64,000 nucleotides of DNA from Curtobacterium flaccumfaciens (GCF_004361695.1 NZ_SNVW01000004.1:186001-250000), one strand, 5' to 3'. Shown: positions 26,335 to 35,655, counted from the stretch's first letter. Translations and numbers: made by a program. The notes: a model not told the origin generated them from the sequence alone.

Positions 26335-27489
26335 CTAGACGGTCGTGACGACCTCGGGCTTGCCGGTCGCCGCCGCCGGGCCCATCTCGTCGGCGATGCG
26401 GTTCGCCTCGGCGATGAGCGTCTGGACGATCTCGGCCTCGGGCACGGTCTTCACGACGGTGCCCTTCACGAAGATCTGCCCCTTGCCGTTGCCGGAGGCG
26501 ACACCGAGGTCGGCCTCGCGCGCCTCGCCCGGACCGTTCACGACGCAGCCCATCACGGCGACGCGGAGCGGGACGGTCATGCCCTCGAGCCCCTTCGTCA
26601 CGTCGTTGGCCAGCTGGTAGACGTCGACCTGGGCGCGGCCGCAGCTCGGGCAGGAGACGATCTCGAGCTTGCGCTCGCGGAGGTTGAGCGACTGCAGGAT
26701 CTGCAGGCCGACCTTCACCTCTTGCGCGGGCGGCGCGGAGAGGGACACGCGGATGGTGTCGCCGATGCCCTCGGCGAGCAGGATGCCGAACGCCGTGGCG
26801 CTCTTGATCGTGCCCTGGAACTCCGGGCCGGCCTCGGTCACGCCGAGGTGCAGGGGCCAGTCACCGGCCGCGGCGAGCTGCCGGTAGGCCTTCACCATCA
26901 CGATGGGGTCGTTGTGCTTGACCGAGATCTTGAAGTCGTGGAAGTCGTGCTCCTCGAACAGCGAGGCTTCCCAGACGGCGGACTCGACCAGGGCCTCCGG
27001 CGTGGCCTTGCCGTACTTCTGCAGCAGGCTCGGCTCGAGCGACCCCGCGTTCACGCCGATGCGGAGCGAGACGCCGGCGTCCTTCGCGGCCTTCGCGATG
27101 GCGCCGACCTGGTCGTCGAACTTGCGGATGTTGCCCGGGTTCACGCGGACCGCGGCACATCCGGCGTCGATCGCCTGGAACACGTACTTCGGCTGGAAGT
27201 GGATGTCGGCGATCACGGGGATCTGCGACTTCTTCGCGATGATCGGCAGCGCGTCGGCGTCGTCCTGCGTGGGCACGGCCACACGCACGATGTCGCAGCC
27301 CGAGGCGGTGAGCTCGGCGATCTGCTGGAGCGTGGCGTTGATGTTCGTCGTCTGCGTCGTGGTCATCGACTGGACGGACACCGGCGCATCGCCGCCCACG
27401 AGGACCTTGCCGACCCGGATCTGCCGGGACTTGCGGCGCGGGGCGAGGGTTTCGGGGACTTTCGGCAGACCGAGGTTCACTGCTGGCAC
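26335..27489 (-). CDS. ispG: 4-hydroxy-3-methylbut-2-enyl diphosphate synthase (IspG/GcpE)
   Basis: 384 residues; the iron-sulphur enzyme of the MEP isoprenoid pathway, converting MEcPP to HMBPP. N-terminal TIM barrel with [14 protein letters not shown] and [13 protein letters not shown]. The [4Fe-4S] ligands are in SCPSCGR and [14 protein letters not shown] 27489 is chosen because a TAGAGT -10 element ends 7 nt before it. Dxr and RseP lie about 2-4 kb upstream on the same strand, the usual grouping, here split by two nucleobase-type genes. Confidence 0.96.
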   Translation of the reverse strand: MPAVNLGLPKVPETLAPRRKSRQIRVGKVLVGGDAPVSVQSMTTTQTTNINATLQQIAELTASGCDIVRVAVPTQDDADALPIIAKKSQIPVIADIHFQPKYVFQAIDAGCAAVRVNPGNIRKFDDQVGAIAKAAKDAGVSLRIGVNAGSLEPSLLQKYGKATPEALVESAVWEASLFEEHDFHDFKISVKHNDPIVMVKAYRQLAAAGDWPLHLGVTEAGPEFQGTIKSATAFGILLAEGIGDTIRVSLSAPPAQEVKVGLQILQSLNLRERKLEIVSCPSCGRAQVDVYQLANDVTKGLEGMTVPLRVAVMGCVVNGPGEAREADLGVASGNGKGQIFVKGTVVKTVPEAEIVQTLIAEANRIADEMGPAAATGKPEVVTTV

Positions 27490-27496
27490 GTGGTGC

Positions 27497-27502
27497 ACTC
27501 TA
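27497..27502 (-). promoter_or_regulatory. -10 element of ispG
   Basis: TAGAGT on the minus strand, 7 nt before the ispG GTG. Its TAG is also the stop codon of the upstream isochorismatase-fold gene. Confidence 0.45.
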
Positions 27503-28093
27503 CGCGCTCGGGATGACCGGCTCGGTGCGCGCTGACAGGTCCGCCGCCGAGTCGACGACCGTGATGAGCGGGGCGTACAGGCGCATGGCCGCCAGGGCAC
27601 GCTCGTGGTCGTCTTCGCTCGCGCCGGCGCACGCCTCGGCGACGACGGTCACGGTGGCCCCGGCGTCCGCCGCAGCCAGCGCCGTCGACAGGACGCAGCA
27701 GTCCGTCGAGACCCCCGTGAGGACCAGGTGCGGGTGGTCGCCGACGACTGCCTGGAGGCCCGTCCCCCACTTGCCGAAGGTCGTCGCCGTGACGACGGGG
27801 TCGCGTCGGTCCGCCGCGGCCGACGCGAAGGGTTCGGTCAGGTCCCAGAGGGGGTCGCCCTCGGGTCGGAGGGCGAAGGGCCAGTCGCGGTAGTACGGCA
27901 CCCACGCGCCCTGCGGCCGTTCGGGGGCGACGAAGCGCGTGAAGACCGTGCGGCCGGTGAAGCGCGGCAGCAGCCGTTCGATGCCGGCGGTGGCGTGGTC
28001 GAAGCGTGGCGTGGCCCAGGGGCTCTCCCCCGTGAAGACCTGCTGCATGTCGATCACGACGAGCCAGGCGTCGTCGGGGACGGCCCCGGTCAC
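27500..28093 (-). CDS. Isochorismatase-fold cysteine hydrolase
   Basis: 197 residues with the family's catalytic triad: Asp in [11 protein letters not shown], Lys in FGKWGTGLQ and Cys in [13 protein letters not shown], including the usual cis-peptide region before the Cys. Family members hydrolyse amides or ureido groups, such as nicotinamide, peroxyureidoacrylate and biuret. The substrate cannot be read here. The GTG overlaps the stop of the NCS1 transporter gene (GTGA), so the two are co-translated. A role in using the imported nucleobase or a breakdown product is a fair inference. Confidence 0.88.
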   Translation of the reverse strand: MTGAVPDDAWLVVIDMQQVFTGESPWATPRFDHATAGIERLLPRFTGRTVFTRFVAPERPQGAWVPYYRDWPFALRPEGDPLWDLTEPFASAAADRRDPVVTATTFGKWGTGLQAVVGDHPHLVLTGVSTDCCVLSTALAAADAGATVTVVAEACAGASEDDHERALAAMRLYAPLITVVDSAADLSARTEPVIPSA

Positions 28094-29544
28094 CGCTGAG
28101 CCTCCTGCCGACGGACGGATCCGCGAGCGGTCAGCAGGGTGCCAAGGAACCCGACGACGAGCGCCACGAGGACGCCGAGGTTCGCGTACGCCCACGCCCC
28201 GTCGCGACCGCCGAGACCGAACGGCTCGAGCAGATACCCCTGCCAGGACAACCAGGCGGGCGACGCCAGCGTCACCAGTCCCCAGCCGAGCGCGGTACCG
28301 AGGGCGACGAGCGCGATGGCTCCCCAGCGGACGTCGCCGTAGCGACCGCGACGATCGTCGAGCTCGCCCTCGGCGTACGCCGAGCGGCGGAGCACCACGT
28401 CGGCCACGAAGACGCCGGCCCAGGCGGCGATAGGGACACCGAGGGTGATGAGGAACGCCTGGAACGGCCCGATGAAGTCCTTCGCGAAGAACGCGATGTA
28501 GACGGCTCCGGCGACCATGAACACCCCGTCGACCCCGGCGGCGACCGGCCGCGGGATCTTCACGCCGACGCTGAGGAGCGCCAACCCGGACGAGTAGATG
28601 TCGAGCACCGCACCGCCGACCAGGCCGAGGATGGCGACGAGGGCGAACGGGATGAGGAACCAGACCGGCAGGATCGTCGTGAGGGCGCCGATCGGGTCGG
28701 CGCCGATCGCGGCGCTGAGGTCCGGTGACGAGCCGGCGAGCAGGACGCCGAAGACCACCAGGACGGCCGGTGCCAGCGCTCCGCCGAACGTCGTCCACCA
28801 GACCACGCCGCCCGTCGAGGCGGACCGCGGCAGGTAGCGCGAGTAGTCGGCGGCGGCGTTGACCCAGCCGAGGCCGAAGCCGGTCATCACGAGCACGAGC
28901 GCCCCGATGACCTGCTGGGCGCTGCCGGAGGGCATCGCGGCGATCGCCCCGAAGTCGATCGACGGTGCCGCGAGCACCACGTAGACGACCGTGAGCACGC
29001 CGGTGATCACCGTGATCCACGTCTGCAGGCGCATGATCACGTCGAAGCCCGCCACGCCGGCTCCGACCACGAGCGCGGCGACCACCACGAGGGCGACGAC
29101 CTTCGTCAGGACCCCGCCGTCCCAGCCGAGTTCCTCGAACACCGTCGACGTCGCCAGGACGGCCAGCGCGGCGAGGGCCGTCTCCCACCCGACGGTGAGG
29201 ATCCAGCTGAGGAACGAGGGCACGCGGTTGCCCCGCACGCCGAACGCCGCGCGGCTCAGCACCATCGTCGGGGCCGATCCGCGCTTGCCCGCGATCGCGA
29301 CGACGCCGCAGAGCAGGAACGAGAACGCCACACCGATCACCGAGACGACCGTGGCCTGCCAGAACGAGATGCCGAACCCGACGACGAACGAACCGTAGGC
29401 GATGCCGAGGACCGAGATGTTCGCCGCGAACCACGGCCAGAACAAGCCCCGGGGCGTGCCCTTCCGGTCGGACTCGGCGATGACGTCGAGGCCCTGGCGC
29501 TCGACGGTGCGAACCTCGGACGGGTTCGTGGGCGCTGTGCTCAT
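28090..29544 (-). CDS. NCS1-family nucleobase:cation symporter (cytosine-permease-like)
   Basis: 484 residues, about 12 transmembrane helices. NCS1 features include RGLFWPWFAANISVLGIAYGSF at the N-terminus and GLGWVNAAADYSRYLPR, the conserved substrate-site region. Known members carry cytosine, purines, allantoin, hydantoins or vitamins. It sits between rseP and the hydrolase on the same strand, a pair that interrupts the ispG-rseP-dxr order. Regulation not visible. Confidence 0.9.
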   Translation of the reverse strand: MSTAPTNPSEVRTVERQGLDVIAESDRKGTPRGLFWPWFAANISVLGIAYGSFVVGFGISFWQATVVSVIGVAFSFLLCGVVAIAGKRGSAPTMVLSRAAFGVRGNRVPSFLSWILTVGWETALAALAVLATSTVFEELGWDGGVLTKVVALVVVAALVVGAGVAGFDVIMRLQTWITVITGVLTVVYVVLAAPSIDFGAIAAMPSGSAQQVIGALVLVMTGFGLGWVNAAADYSRYLPRSASTGGVVWWTTFGGALAPAVLVVFGVLLAGSSPDLSAAIGADPIGALTTILPVWFLIPFALVAILGLVGGAVLDIYSSGLALLSVGVKIPRPVAAGVDGVFMVAGAVYIAFFAKDFIGPFQAFLITLGVPIAAWAGVFVADVVLRRSAYAEGELDDRRGRYGDVRWGAIALVALGTALGWGLVTLASPAWLSWQGYLLEPFGLGGRDGAWAYANLGVLVALVVGFLGTLLTARGSVRRQEAQR

Positions 29545-29568
29545 CCGCTGAGCGTAGCGCCGGCGCGA

Positions 29569-30930
29569 CTACCCGAACAGGTTGACGGGTCGCACGATGT
29601 CGGCGTAGATGAGCAGCGCGCTCATGCCCGCGAGCAGGACCACGACGACCATCGTCAGCGGCATCGTCTTCGCCAGGTCGATCGGCCCCGGGTCGGCCTT
29701 GCCGACGAGCCGGAACGCGCGGCGCTTCACGGCCTCCCACAGGGCGCCGGCGATGTGCCCACCGTCGAGCGGCAGGAGCGGCACCATGTTCAGGACGAAC
29801 AGCCCGATGTTGAGCGACGCCAGCAGTCCGAGGATCGTGTACGCCTTGTCGATGACGGGGACGCCGCTCATCGACGAGACCTCGCCGATGGCACGCCCCA
29901 CGCCGACGACCGACACCGGGCTGTCCTGGGACCGCTCCTGCGCGCCGAACGCGGCGTTCCACACGGCGACGAGCCGCTGCGGCAGGTCGATGATGAGGTG
30001 CGCCGACGCCGAGATCTGCGCGCCGGTCGCGGGCAGGACGGCGGCGGGCGACTGCCGGACGAGCGACTGGCCGATGCTGACGCCGACCACGCCGACCTGC
30101 TGGGTCTTCGTCGTGCCGTCGTCGTTCTTCGCGACGGTGCCGTCCGCGGTGGAGACGTCGCGGGTGGCCGTGGTGGGCGTGATGTGCAGCGTCTTCTGGG
30201 CACCGTCACGCTCGACGACGACGGTGACGTCGTCGCCCGCCGACTTCTGGAAGACCTCGGACACCTCGGCGATCGTCGGGTCCTGCTTGCCCGCGACCGA
30301 CAGCACGACGTCGCCGGAGCGGATGCCCGCCTGCTTCGCCGGGGACTCGGCGTCACCCGAGGTGCACGTCGTCGCCTGGCTGGTCGGCAGCACGCAGTCG
30401 ACGCTCGAGGTGAACGTGGTGGTGGGTGCACCGAAGCCGACGAGGAGCACCCCGAACAGGAAGACGCCGATCACGAGGTTCATGGCGGGCCCGGCGACCA
30501 TCACGATGATCCGCTTCCACGGCGTCAACCGGTAGAACGCCCGCGAGTCGTCCCCGCCCGAGTCGGCGATCTGCTCGGCGCTCGCCTGCCGGGCGTCCTG
30601 CACGAACGCGCCGTACATGCCGGTGTTCGTGATCGCGTTCGCCCGGCCCGACGCTCGGGGCTTGAGCATGCCGACCATCGAGATGTACCCGCCGAGCAGG
30701 ATCGGACGGATGCCGTACTCGGTCTCACCCCGCGTGAAGGACCACATCGCCTTGCCGAAGCCCAGCGAGTACTGCGTCACCTTGACGTTGAACAGCTTCG
30801 CGAAGGACAGGTGCCCCAGCTCGTGGAGTCCGATCGAGACCAGCAGGCCGATGATGAAGACGACCACGCCGAGGACGAAGAGCAGGACGGATTCGACGGT
30901 CACCGGGAAAGGGTACGGGACGGTTCCCAT
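29569..30930 (-). CDS. rseP: Site-2 metalloprotease RseP/Rip1 family
   Basis: 453 residues. Intramembrane zinc protease: HELGH in SIGLHELGHLSFAKLF, and NMVPLLPLDGGHI near the C-terminus holds the third ligand Asp. One PDZ domain (AGIRSGDVVLSVAGKQDPTIAEV) faces outward and contains an insertion with Cys-Val-Leu-Pro-Thr...Cys. Four transmembrane helices. Such proteases release anti-sigma factors or clear signal peptides. The ATG at 30930 is used; a GTG at 30903 would also fit, and neither has a good ribosome site. Lies in the usual rseP-dxr order. Confidence 0.95.
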   Translation of the reverse strand: MGTVPYPFPVTVESVLLFVLGVVVFIIGLLVSIGLHELGHLSFAKLFNVKVTQYSLGFGKAMWSFTRGETEYGIRPILLGGYISMVGMLKPRASGRANAITNTGMYGAFVQDARQASAEQIADSGGDDSRAFYRLTPWKRIIVMVAGPAMNLVIGVFLFGVLLVGFGAPTTTFTSSVDCVLPTSQATTCTSGDAESPAKQAGIRSGDVVLSVAGKQDPTIAEVSEVFQKSAGDDVTVVVERDGAQKTLHITPTTATRDVSTADGTVAKNDDGTTKTQQVGVVGVSIGQSLVRQSPAAVLPATGAQISASAHLIIDLPQRLVAVWNAAFGAQERSQDSPVSVVGVGRAIGEVSSMSGVPVIDKAYTILGLLASLNIGLFVLNMVPLLPLDGGHIAGALWEAVKRRAFRLVGKADPGPIDLAKTMPLTMVVVVLLAGMSALLIYADIVRPVNLFG

Positions 30931-30961
30931 GACGGAGCCGAGCGCCGTCTGGGAGGTGATC

Positions 30962-31026
30962 CGCGCCTCCAGGCCCGGACCGTCACCACCCGCGGTCTGC
31001 CGCCTGCTCCCCCGCCTGGAGGCGCG
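30962..31026. repeat. 13-bp perfect inverted repeat between dxr and rseP
   Basis: CGCGCCTCCAGGC at 30962-30974 and its exact complement at 31014-31026, 39 nt apart, just after the dxr stop. Each arm contains the 11-bp motif that recurs elsewhere in the window. It could fold as a terminator, or be two inverted binding sites. Confidence 0.75.
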
Positions 31027-31033
31027 ACCCGCG

Positions 31034-32116
31034 TCAGCGGGACAGCGTGCGGTCCGCCGCGGTGCGCGCCCAGCGCTCCGCTGCCAGCACGCCCTCGAGG
31101 GAGGGCTCCCCCGCGGTGTGCTCGTCGACGACGCGCTCGACCGTCTCGACGATGTCGAGGAAGCCGATCGCGCCGGCGTGGAACGCGGCGACGGCCTGCT
31201 CGTTCGCCGCGTTGAAGACGGCCGGGAACGTCGCCCCGAGCTGCCCGACGCGCTTCGCGAGGGCGACCGCACCGAACGCGGCGTCGTCGAGGGGCTCGAA
31301 CGTCCAGGTGCTCGCGGTCGTCCAGTCCAGCGGCACCCCGACCGCCGGCACACGCTCCGGCCAGGCGAGGCCGAGCGCGATCGGCAGGCGCATGTCGGGC
31401 GGCGACGCCTGGGCGATCGTCGAGCCATCGGTGAACTCGACCATCGAGTGCACGATCGACTGCGCGTGCACGGTGACGTCGATGCGGTCGTAGGGGACGT
31501 CGAAGAGCAGGTGCGCCTCGATCACCTCGAGGCCCTTGTTGACGAGCGTCGCGGAGTTCGTCGTCACCACGAGGCCCATGTCCCACGTCGGGTGGGCCAG
31601 CGCCTGCGCCGGCGTCACGTCGCGCAGTTCCTCGCGCGAGCGGCCGCGGAACGGACCGCCGCTGGCGGTGAGGACCAGCCGACGGACCTCGTCGGTGGTG
31701 CCGGACCGCAGCGCCTGCGCGATCGCGGAGTGCTCGCTGTCGACGGGCACGATCTGCCCCGGCGCCGCGGCGGCCTGCACCAGCGGGCCGCCGACGATGA
31801 GGCTCTCCTTGTTCGCCAGTGCCAGGGTCGCACCGGACTCGAGCACCGCCAGGGTCGGACCGAGCCCGACCGACCCGGTGATGCCGTTGAGGACCACGTC
31901 GGCCTGGACGCTCCGGACGAGTCGCTCGGAGTCCTCGGCGCCGAACGCGGTGTCACGGACGCCGAACCGGGCCGCCTGCTCGGCGACGAGCTCGCGGTTC
32001 CGGCCGGCGGTGAGGCCGACGACCTCGAAGCGGTCCGGGTTGCGGTCGACGACGTCGAGCGCCTGCGTGCCGATCGAGCCGGTGCTGCCGAGGATGACGA
32101 CGCGGCGCCTGGCCAC
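31034..32116 (-). CDS. dxr: 1-deoxy-D-xylulose 5-phosphate reductoisomerase
   Basis: 360 residues; first committed step of the MEP pathway, NADPH-dependent. [18 protein letters not shown] binds [17 protein letters not shown] and PVDSEHSAI carry metal and substrate residues, and [11 protein letters not shown] and HPTWDMG complete the active site. GTG 32116 lies 2 nt after the FKBP stop. A longer frame to 32329 runs into the FKBP gene and is rejected. With ispG it shows that this organism makes isoprenoids by the MEP route. Confidence 0.96.
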   Translation of the reverse strand: MARRRVVILGSTGSIGTQALDVVDRNPDRFEVVGLTAGRNRELVAEQAARFGVRDTAFGAEDSERLVRSVQADVVLNGITGSVGLGPTLAVLESGATLALANKESLIVGGPLVQAAAAPGQIVPVDSEHSAIAQALRSGTTDEVRRLVLTASGGPFRGRSREELRDVTPAQALAHPTWDMGLVVTTNSATLVNKGLEVIEAHLLFDVPYDRIDVTVHAQSIVHSMVEFTDGSTIAQASPPDMRLPIALGLAWPERVPAVGVPLDWTTASTWTFEPLDDAAFGAVALAKRVGQLGATFPAVFNAANEQAVAAFHAGAIGFLDIVETVERVVDEHTAGEPSLEGVLAAERWARTAADRTLSR

Positions 32117-32118
32117 GG

Positions 32119-33090
32119 TCAGCCCTTGGCGAGGATGTCGACGACGAAGACGAGGGTGGCGTTCTTCGGGATGCCCGAGCCCTCGCGCGGCGTCGCGCCG
32201 TACGCGTCCTCCGGCGTCGCCACGATGAGGACCTGCGAGCCGACCTTCTGGCCGACGAGCCCGGTCACGAAGCCCTTGATGAGCGAGCCCTCGGAGATCG
32301 TGAACGTCGTCGGGGCGCCCTTCGACCACGAGGAGTCGAACTCCTTGCCGCCGTCGTACAGGACGCCCTTGTACTGCACGAGGGCGGTGTCACCGTCGGC
32401 GATCGCGGCGCCGGTCCCCTGCTTCAGGACCTCGACCTCGGTCTTCGACGGTGCGGCGACGCCTGAGGGGATCGTGATCTCGGGCTCGCCGTCGGCCTTG
32501 TCCTTCACCGAGGGGAGCTTCGGGTCCTGCGTCTGCGGGGCGCCGGTCGCCTTCGTCGGCGTCTGGGCCACGACGTCGGCGACCACGACGATCTCACCGC
32601 CGGTGTTGAAGCCGAGCGCCGACGACTGGCCGACCGCGGCGACGCGGTCACCCACGTTCGCGCAGGCCAGGAGCGCGCCGAAACCGGTACCGCCGACCGA
32701 GAGGACCTGCGGGTTGCCCTGGTCGAAGCCGACCGTGCCGAGCTTCTTGGCGTCGGACGCCTGGTAGACGCTGTAGGAGACCTGCGCGTACTCGCCGTCC
32801 TTGAGGGCGGCACCCTTGCCCTGCGTGACGGTGCTGGCCTGTGGCTTCTTCGCCGAGAGGCCCTTGTCGAACTTCACGGTCGGCGCGGTCGTCCCGCCGA
32901 ACGCGCCGCTGACCGTGATCGCCTTCGACGAGGCGCCCGGCTTCGGGCAGGACGTGATCGCCGAGGCGGTCGCGCTGCCGGACGGCGTCGGGCTGGCCGA
33001 CGCGCCGCCCGATCCGGAGCCGGAGCATGCGGCGAGGCCCAGCACGACGGCGGGGACGAGGGCGATCGGGAGGAGACGCAGACGCTTCAC
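32119..33090 (-). CDS. Lipoprotein FKBP-type peptidyl-prolyl isomerase
   Basis: 323 residues. A signal peptide ends in the lipobox LAAC (Cys22), followed by a Ser/Gly linker. Two FKBP-like halves follow. The C-terminal one is standard ([68 protein letters not shown]). The N-terminal one ([12 protein letters not shown]...[14 protein letters not shown]) is diverged and lacks the key aromatic pocket residues. It is an extracytoplasmic folding helper. The dxr gene starts 2 nt after its stop. Confidence 0.92.
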   Translation of the reverse strand: MKRLRLLPIALVPAVVLGLAACSGSGSGGASASPTPSGSATASAITSCPKPGASSKAITVSGAFGGTTAPTVKFDKGLSAKKPQASTVTQGKGAALKDGEYAQVSYSVYQASDAKKLGTVGFDQGNPQVLSVGGTGFGALLACANVGDRVAAVGQSSALGFNTGGEIVVVADVVAQTPTKATGAPQTQDPKLPSVKDKADGEPEITIPSGVAAPSKTEVEVLKQGTGAAIADGDTALVQYKGVLYDGGKEFDSSWSKGAPTTFTISEGSLIKGFVTGLVGQKVGSQVLIVATPEDAYGATPREGSGIPKNATLVFVVDILAKG

Positions 33091-33096
33091 GAGGAC

Positions 33097-33573
33097 CTAG
33101 TGTGCCGCACGGACCTTGGTGTGCGGGGCGTGGTGCACAGGAAAGGCCACCGAGCGGGCGATGAAGCAGAGGCTGTTCGCCGTGACGTGCGCGGCCTCGG
33201 CGTCGGCCACGCGGTCCGCCTCGAGGATCGTGACGACGGGGTGCAGCGTCGCCTCGGTGAGCTCGCCGGAGCCGTCGCGGTTGAGGTTGAGGCTCGCGGT
33301 CGCCCGGTCCTCGTACTCCACGACGGTGAAGCCCTGCGTCACCGCGACGTGCAGGTAGCTCAGCATGTGGCACTGCGCGAGCGAGGCCACGACCATCTCC
33401 TCCGGGTTCCACCGGTCGCGGTCGCCGCGGAAGGTCGGGTCGGCCGAGCCCGCGATGTCGTGCTTGCCGGTGGCCGTGACGTCGTGCTCGCGGCCGTAGT
33501 CGCGGTAGCCGCTCGTGCCGGAACCGCGGTCGCCGGTCCAGCGGACGGAGACCTCGTAGGAGTGGTCGGTCAC
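33097..33573 (-). CDS. OsmC-family peroxide-detoxifying protein
   Basis: 158 residues. The two redox cysteines of the OsmC/Ohr fold are in AQCHMLSYL and NSLCFIARS, with the Arg/Glu support in RWNPEEMVVASLA. The closest subgroup is OsmC-like rather than Ohr. These proteins reduce organic hydroperoxides with thiol partners. GTG 33573 follows AAGGA. It lies 6 nt upstream of the FKBP gene and is divergent from the asparaginase gene. Confidence 0.92.
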   Translation of the reverse strand: MTDHSYEVSVRWTGDRGSGTSGYRDYGREHDVTATGKHDIAGSADPTFRGDRDRWNPEEMVVASLAQCHMLSYLHVAVTQGFTVVEYEDRATASLNLNRDGSGELTEATLHPVVTILEADRVADAEAAHVTANSLCFIARSVAFPVHHAPHTKVRAAH

Positions 33574-33625
33574 GGTCGGGTCCTTCGTTCGGAGTGGCCG
33601 TCGCGGGTGCGGTCGGCGGCGTCGG

Positions 33626-33631
33626 TAGGGT
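33626..33631 (+). promoter_or_regulatory. -10 element of the asparaginase gene
   Basis: TAGGGT on the plus strand, 6 nt before the ATG at 33638, so the transcript probably starts on the start codon. Confidence 0.5.
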
Positions 33632-33637
33632 TGCGGC

Positions 33638-34630
33638 ATGACGGTGAGCCCCGATGTCCGCACTGATCGCCATCCTCTCACCGCCGACGGGTCGGTCGAG
33701 CTGGCGGTCCTCGACCGCAACGGCTTCGACGAGAGCCGGCACGTCGGCGCCGGCGTGCTCGTCTCCCCCGACGGCACCGTCCTCGACGCCGTCGGCGACG
33801 TGCAGGCCAGCGTCTACCCGCGCTCGACGATGAAGCCGTTCCAGGCACTCGCGATCCGCCGTGCCGGAGCGGTGTTCTCCGACGAGGAACTCGTGCTCAC
33901 CACCGCGAGCCACGCCGGCACCGCCGCGCACCAGGCCATCGCCCTGCACATGCTCGAGTCCTTCGACCACGTCGAGGCCGATCTCGGCTGCCCGCCGGAC
34001 CTGCCCTTCGACCGCGCCACCGCACGCACGATGGACGGTCCGCGTCGTCTCGCGATGAACTGCTCCGGCAAGCACGCCGGCATGCTCGCCGCCTGCCGGG
34101 TGAACGGCTGGGACGAAGCCACCTACCTCGACATCACGCACCCGCTGCAGCAGCGCGTCCGGTCGACCGTCGAGGAGTTCACCCACGAGACCGTCGACGT
34201 CGTGGGCACCGACGGGTGCGGTGCCCCGGTGTTCCCGCTGACCCTGGTCGGGCTCGCGCGCGGCTTCGCGGGCGTCGTCGCCCGTGCGGAGTCCGACACG
34301 GCGGCGCTGACCGACGCGGTGCTCGACCACCCGTGGGCGCTCGACGGCATCGGCCGAGCGAACACGGTCACGATCGAACGGCTGCGCGTGCTCGCGAAGC
34401 TCGGCGCCGAGGGCGTCATGGTGATGGGGCTGCCGGGCGGGGCGGCGGTCGCCGTGAAGACGCTCGACGGTGCGCAGCGGGCGGGGACCCTCGCGGCGCT
34501 GACCCTGCTCGAGCGGAACGGCCTGGTCGACGCGGCCGGCGTGGCGGACGTCATGGCGGCGACGGGCGAGCAGGTGCTCGGCGGCGGCGTCCCGGTGGGC
34601 GCGGTGCGGGTCGGCGCGGGACTGCGCTGA
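33638..34630 (+). CDS. Asparaginase (thermolabile/RhizobiumII type)
   Basis: 330 residues with the PF06089-type motifs: YPRSTMKPFQALA, ASHAGTAAHQ, MNCSGKHAGMLAAC and VGTDGCGAPVFPL. This family, unlike the type I/II E. coli enzymes, uses a zinc-linked site and hydrolyses L-Asn to Asp and ammonia. Start supported by the -10 element just upstream. Its last 80 bp overlap the end of the opposing gene at 34551-35510, which is unusual here. Confidence 0.93.
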   Translation: MTVSPDVRTDRHPLTADGSVELAVLDRNGFDESRHVGAGVLVSPDGTVLDAVGDVQASVYPRSTMKPFQALAIRRAGAVFSDEELVLTTASHAGTAAHQAIALHMLESFDHVEADLGCPPDLPFDRATARTMDGPRRLAMNCSGKHAGMLAACRVNGWDEATYLDITHPLQQRVRSTVEEFTHETVDVVGTDGCGAPVFPLTLVGLARGFAGVVARAESDTAALTDAVLDHPWALDGIGRANTVTIERLRVLAKLGAEGVMVMGLPGGAAVAVKTLDGAQRAGTLAALTLLERNGLVDAAGVADVMAATGEQVLGGGVPVGAVRVGAGLR

Positions 34631-35510
34631 CCGCGTCCGACCCAGGCGGGACGATCTGCGGCAGGGCCGGAGCGATCGGCACGCCGCGGGACTTGTCGTG
34701 TCCTCGCGCCGTGCACCCGTAGCGGGTGACCTCGACCACCAGGTCGAACCGGCGAGGGAGCTGGCCGAGGCCGGGGACCAGCACCAGGGTCGTCGGGGTG
34801 GGGCCGTGCGGGTCCACGGCGAGGACGGCCGTGCCGGCGGGCAGCCGCGGGCGGGGCGGCGTCGTGGATGACTCCGGCGCCCACACGCTCGTCTGCGGTG
34901 CCGCTGCGGCGGAGTGGTGGCGGGTGCCTTGGACGCCGTGGACGACGTCGACGTCTTTGCGGGCGTCGTTGTCGACGTCGACGTCGATGTCGATGTCGAC
35001 GAGGTCCGGTGCCGCCGCGGATCGGACGACGGCCGAGTCCTGGTCGACGACCGCGCGCACCTGGATCGCGAGGGCTCGGAACACCGCGTGGGCGAGCGCT
35101 CCGGTGCCGACGACGACGATGTGCGCTCGGGCCCCGTCGACGACCAGCTCGACGGCGTGACCGTCCGGTCCCGTGCCGAGCGTGACCGTTCGCGAGCGCC
35201 GGGTCTGCGACGAGACCGGCGGCGGGGTCGGCGTCGCAGTCGGTGCCTGCGTCGGGGTCGGAGCCTGCGTCTGCGTCGGGGTCTGCGTCTGCGGCGGGGT
35301 CGGGGTCGGCGGCGGGCCGAGGACGGCCGTCGCCGTCGAGGCATCCATCGCGCGGCCTCCACGCACGAGCAGGACGTCGAGCACGGCACAGCACCCGGCC
35401 GCCACCAGGACGACCGCGCGTGCCGCCCCGCTCAGTGGAACGAGGGCCCCGACGGCGACGAGCACGACCGACGCGCCGACCAGGAAGCATCGGGCGACGA
35501 ACGGCTGCAT
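34551..35510 (-). CDS. Membrane protein with possible degenerate FtsK-like part
   Basis: 319 residues. Two N-terminal helices (VARCFLVGASVVLVAVGALV, ARAVVLVAAGCCAVLDVLL) are followed by a Pro/Thr/Gln linker and a soluble part. The segment GPDGHAVELVVDGARAHIVVVGTGALAHAVF resembles the strand and P-loop region of FtsK/EccC proteins, but the Lys-Ser of the P-loop is His-Ala. An Asp/Val/Ile run (VDIDIDVDVDND) comes from a GTCGAC-type repeat. It lies at the end of the signalling cluster, 145 bp after the zinc-ribbon/FHA gene, and overlaps the asparaginase 3' end by 80 bp. The last ~25 residues are Pro/Arg-rich and doubtful. Confidence 0.6.
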   Translation of the reverse strand: MQPFVARCFLVGASVVLVAVGALVPLSGAARAVVLVAAGCCAVLDVLLVRGGRAMDASTATAVLGPPPTPTPPQTQTPTQTQAPTPTQAPTATPTPPPVSSQTRRSRTVTLGTGPDGHAVELVVDGARAHIVVVGTGALAHAVFRALAIQVRAVVDQDSAVVRSAAAPDLVDIDIDVDVDNDARKDVDVVHGVQGTRHHSAAAAPQTSVWAPESSTTPPRPRLPAGTAVLAVDPHGPTPTTLVLVPGLGQLPRRFDLVVEVTRYGCTARGHDKSRGVPIAPALPQIVPPGSDAVSAVPRRPAPRPPGRRRRAPARPSPP

Positions 35511-35655
35511 ACCGGACAGCGCACCACGGGTCGTCCGGATCGGCCGGCCAGGTCGTTCGTCCTGTGGACGAACGGCGATGCGCCGGCTCCTGTTGAGGAA
35601 CCGGCGCATCGCGGGCTGGTGCGGACCGGACGACGGCGCTCGTCGTCCGCCGTGG

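Noticed and set aside
30962-31026. Ends of a miniature transposon
   Set aside because: Inverted arms exist but no target duplication is visible and the inside is only 39 nt.
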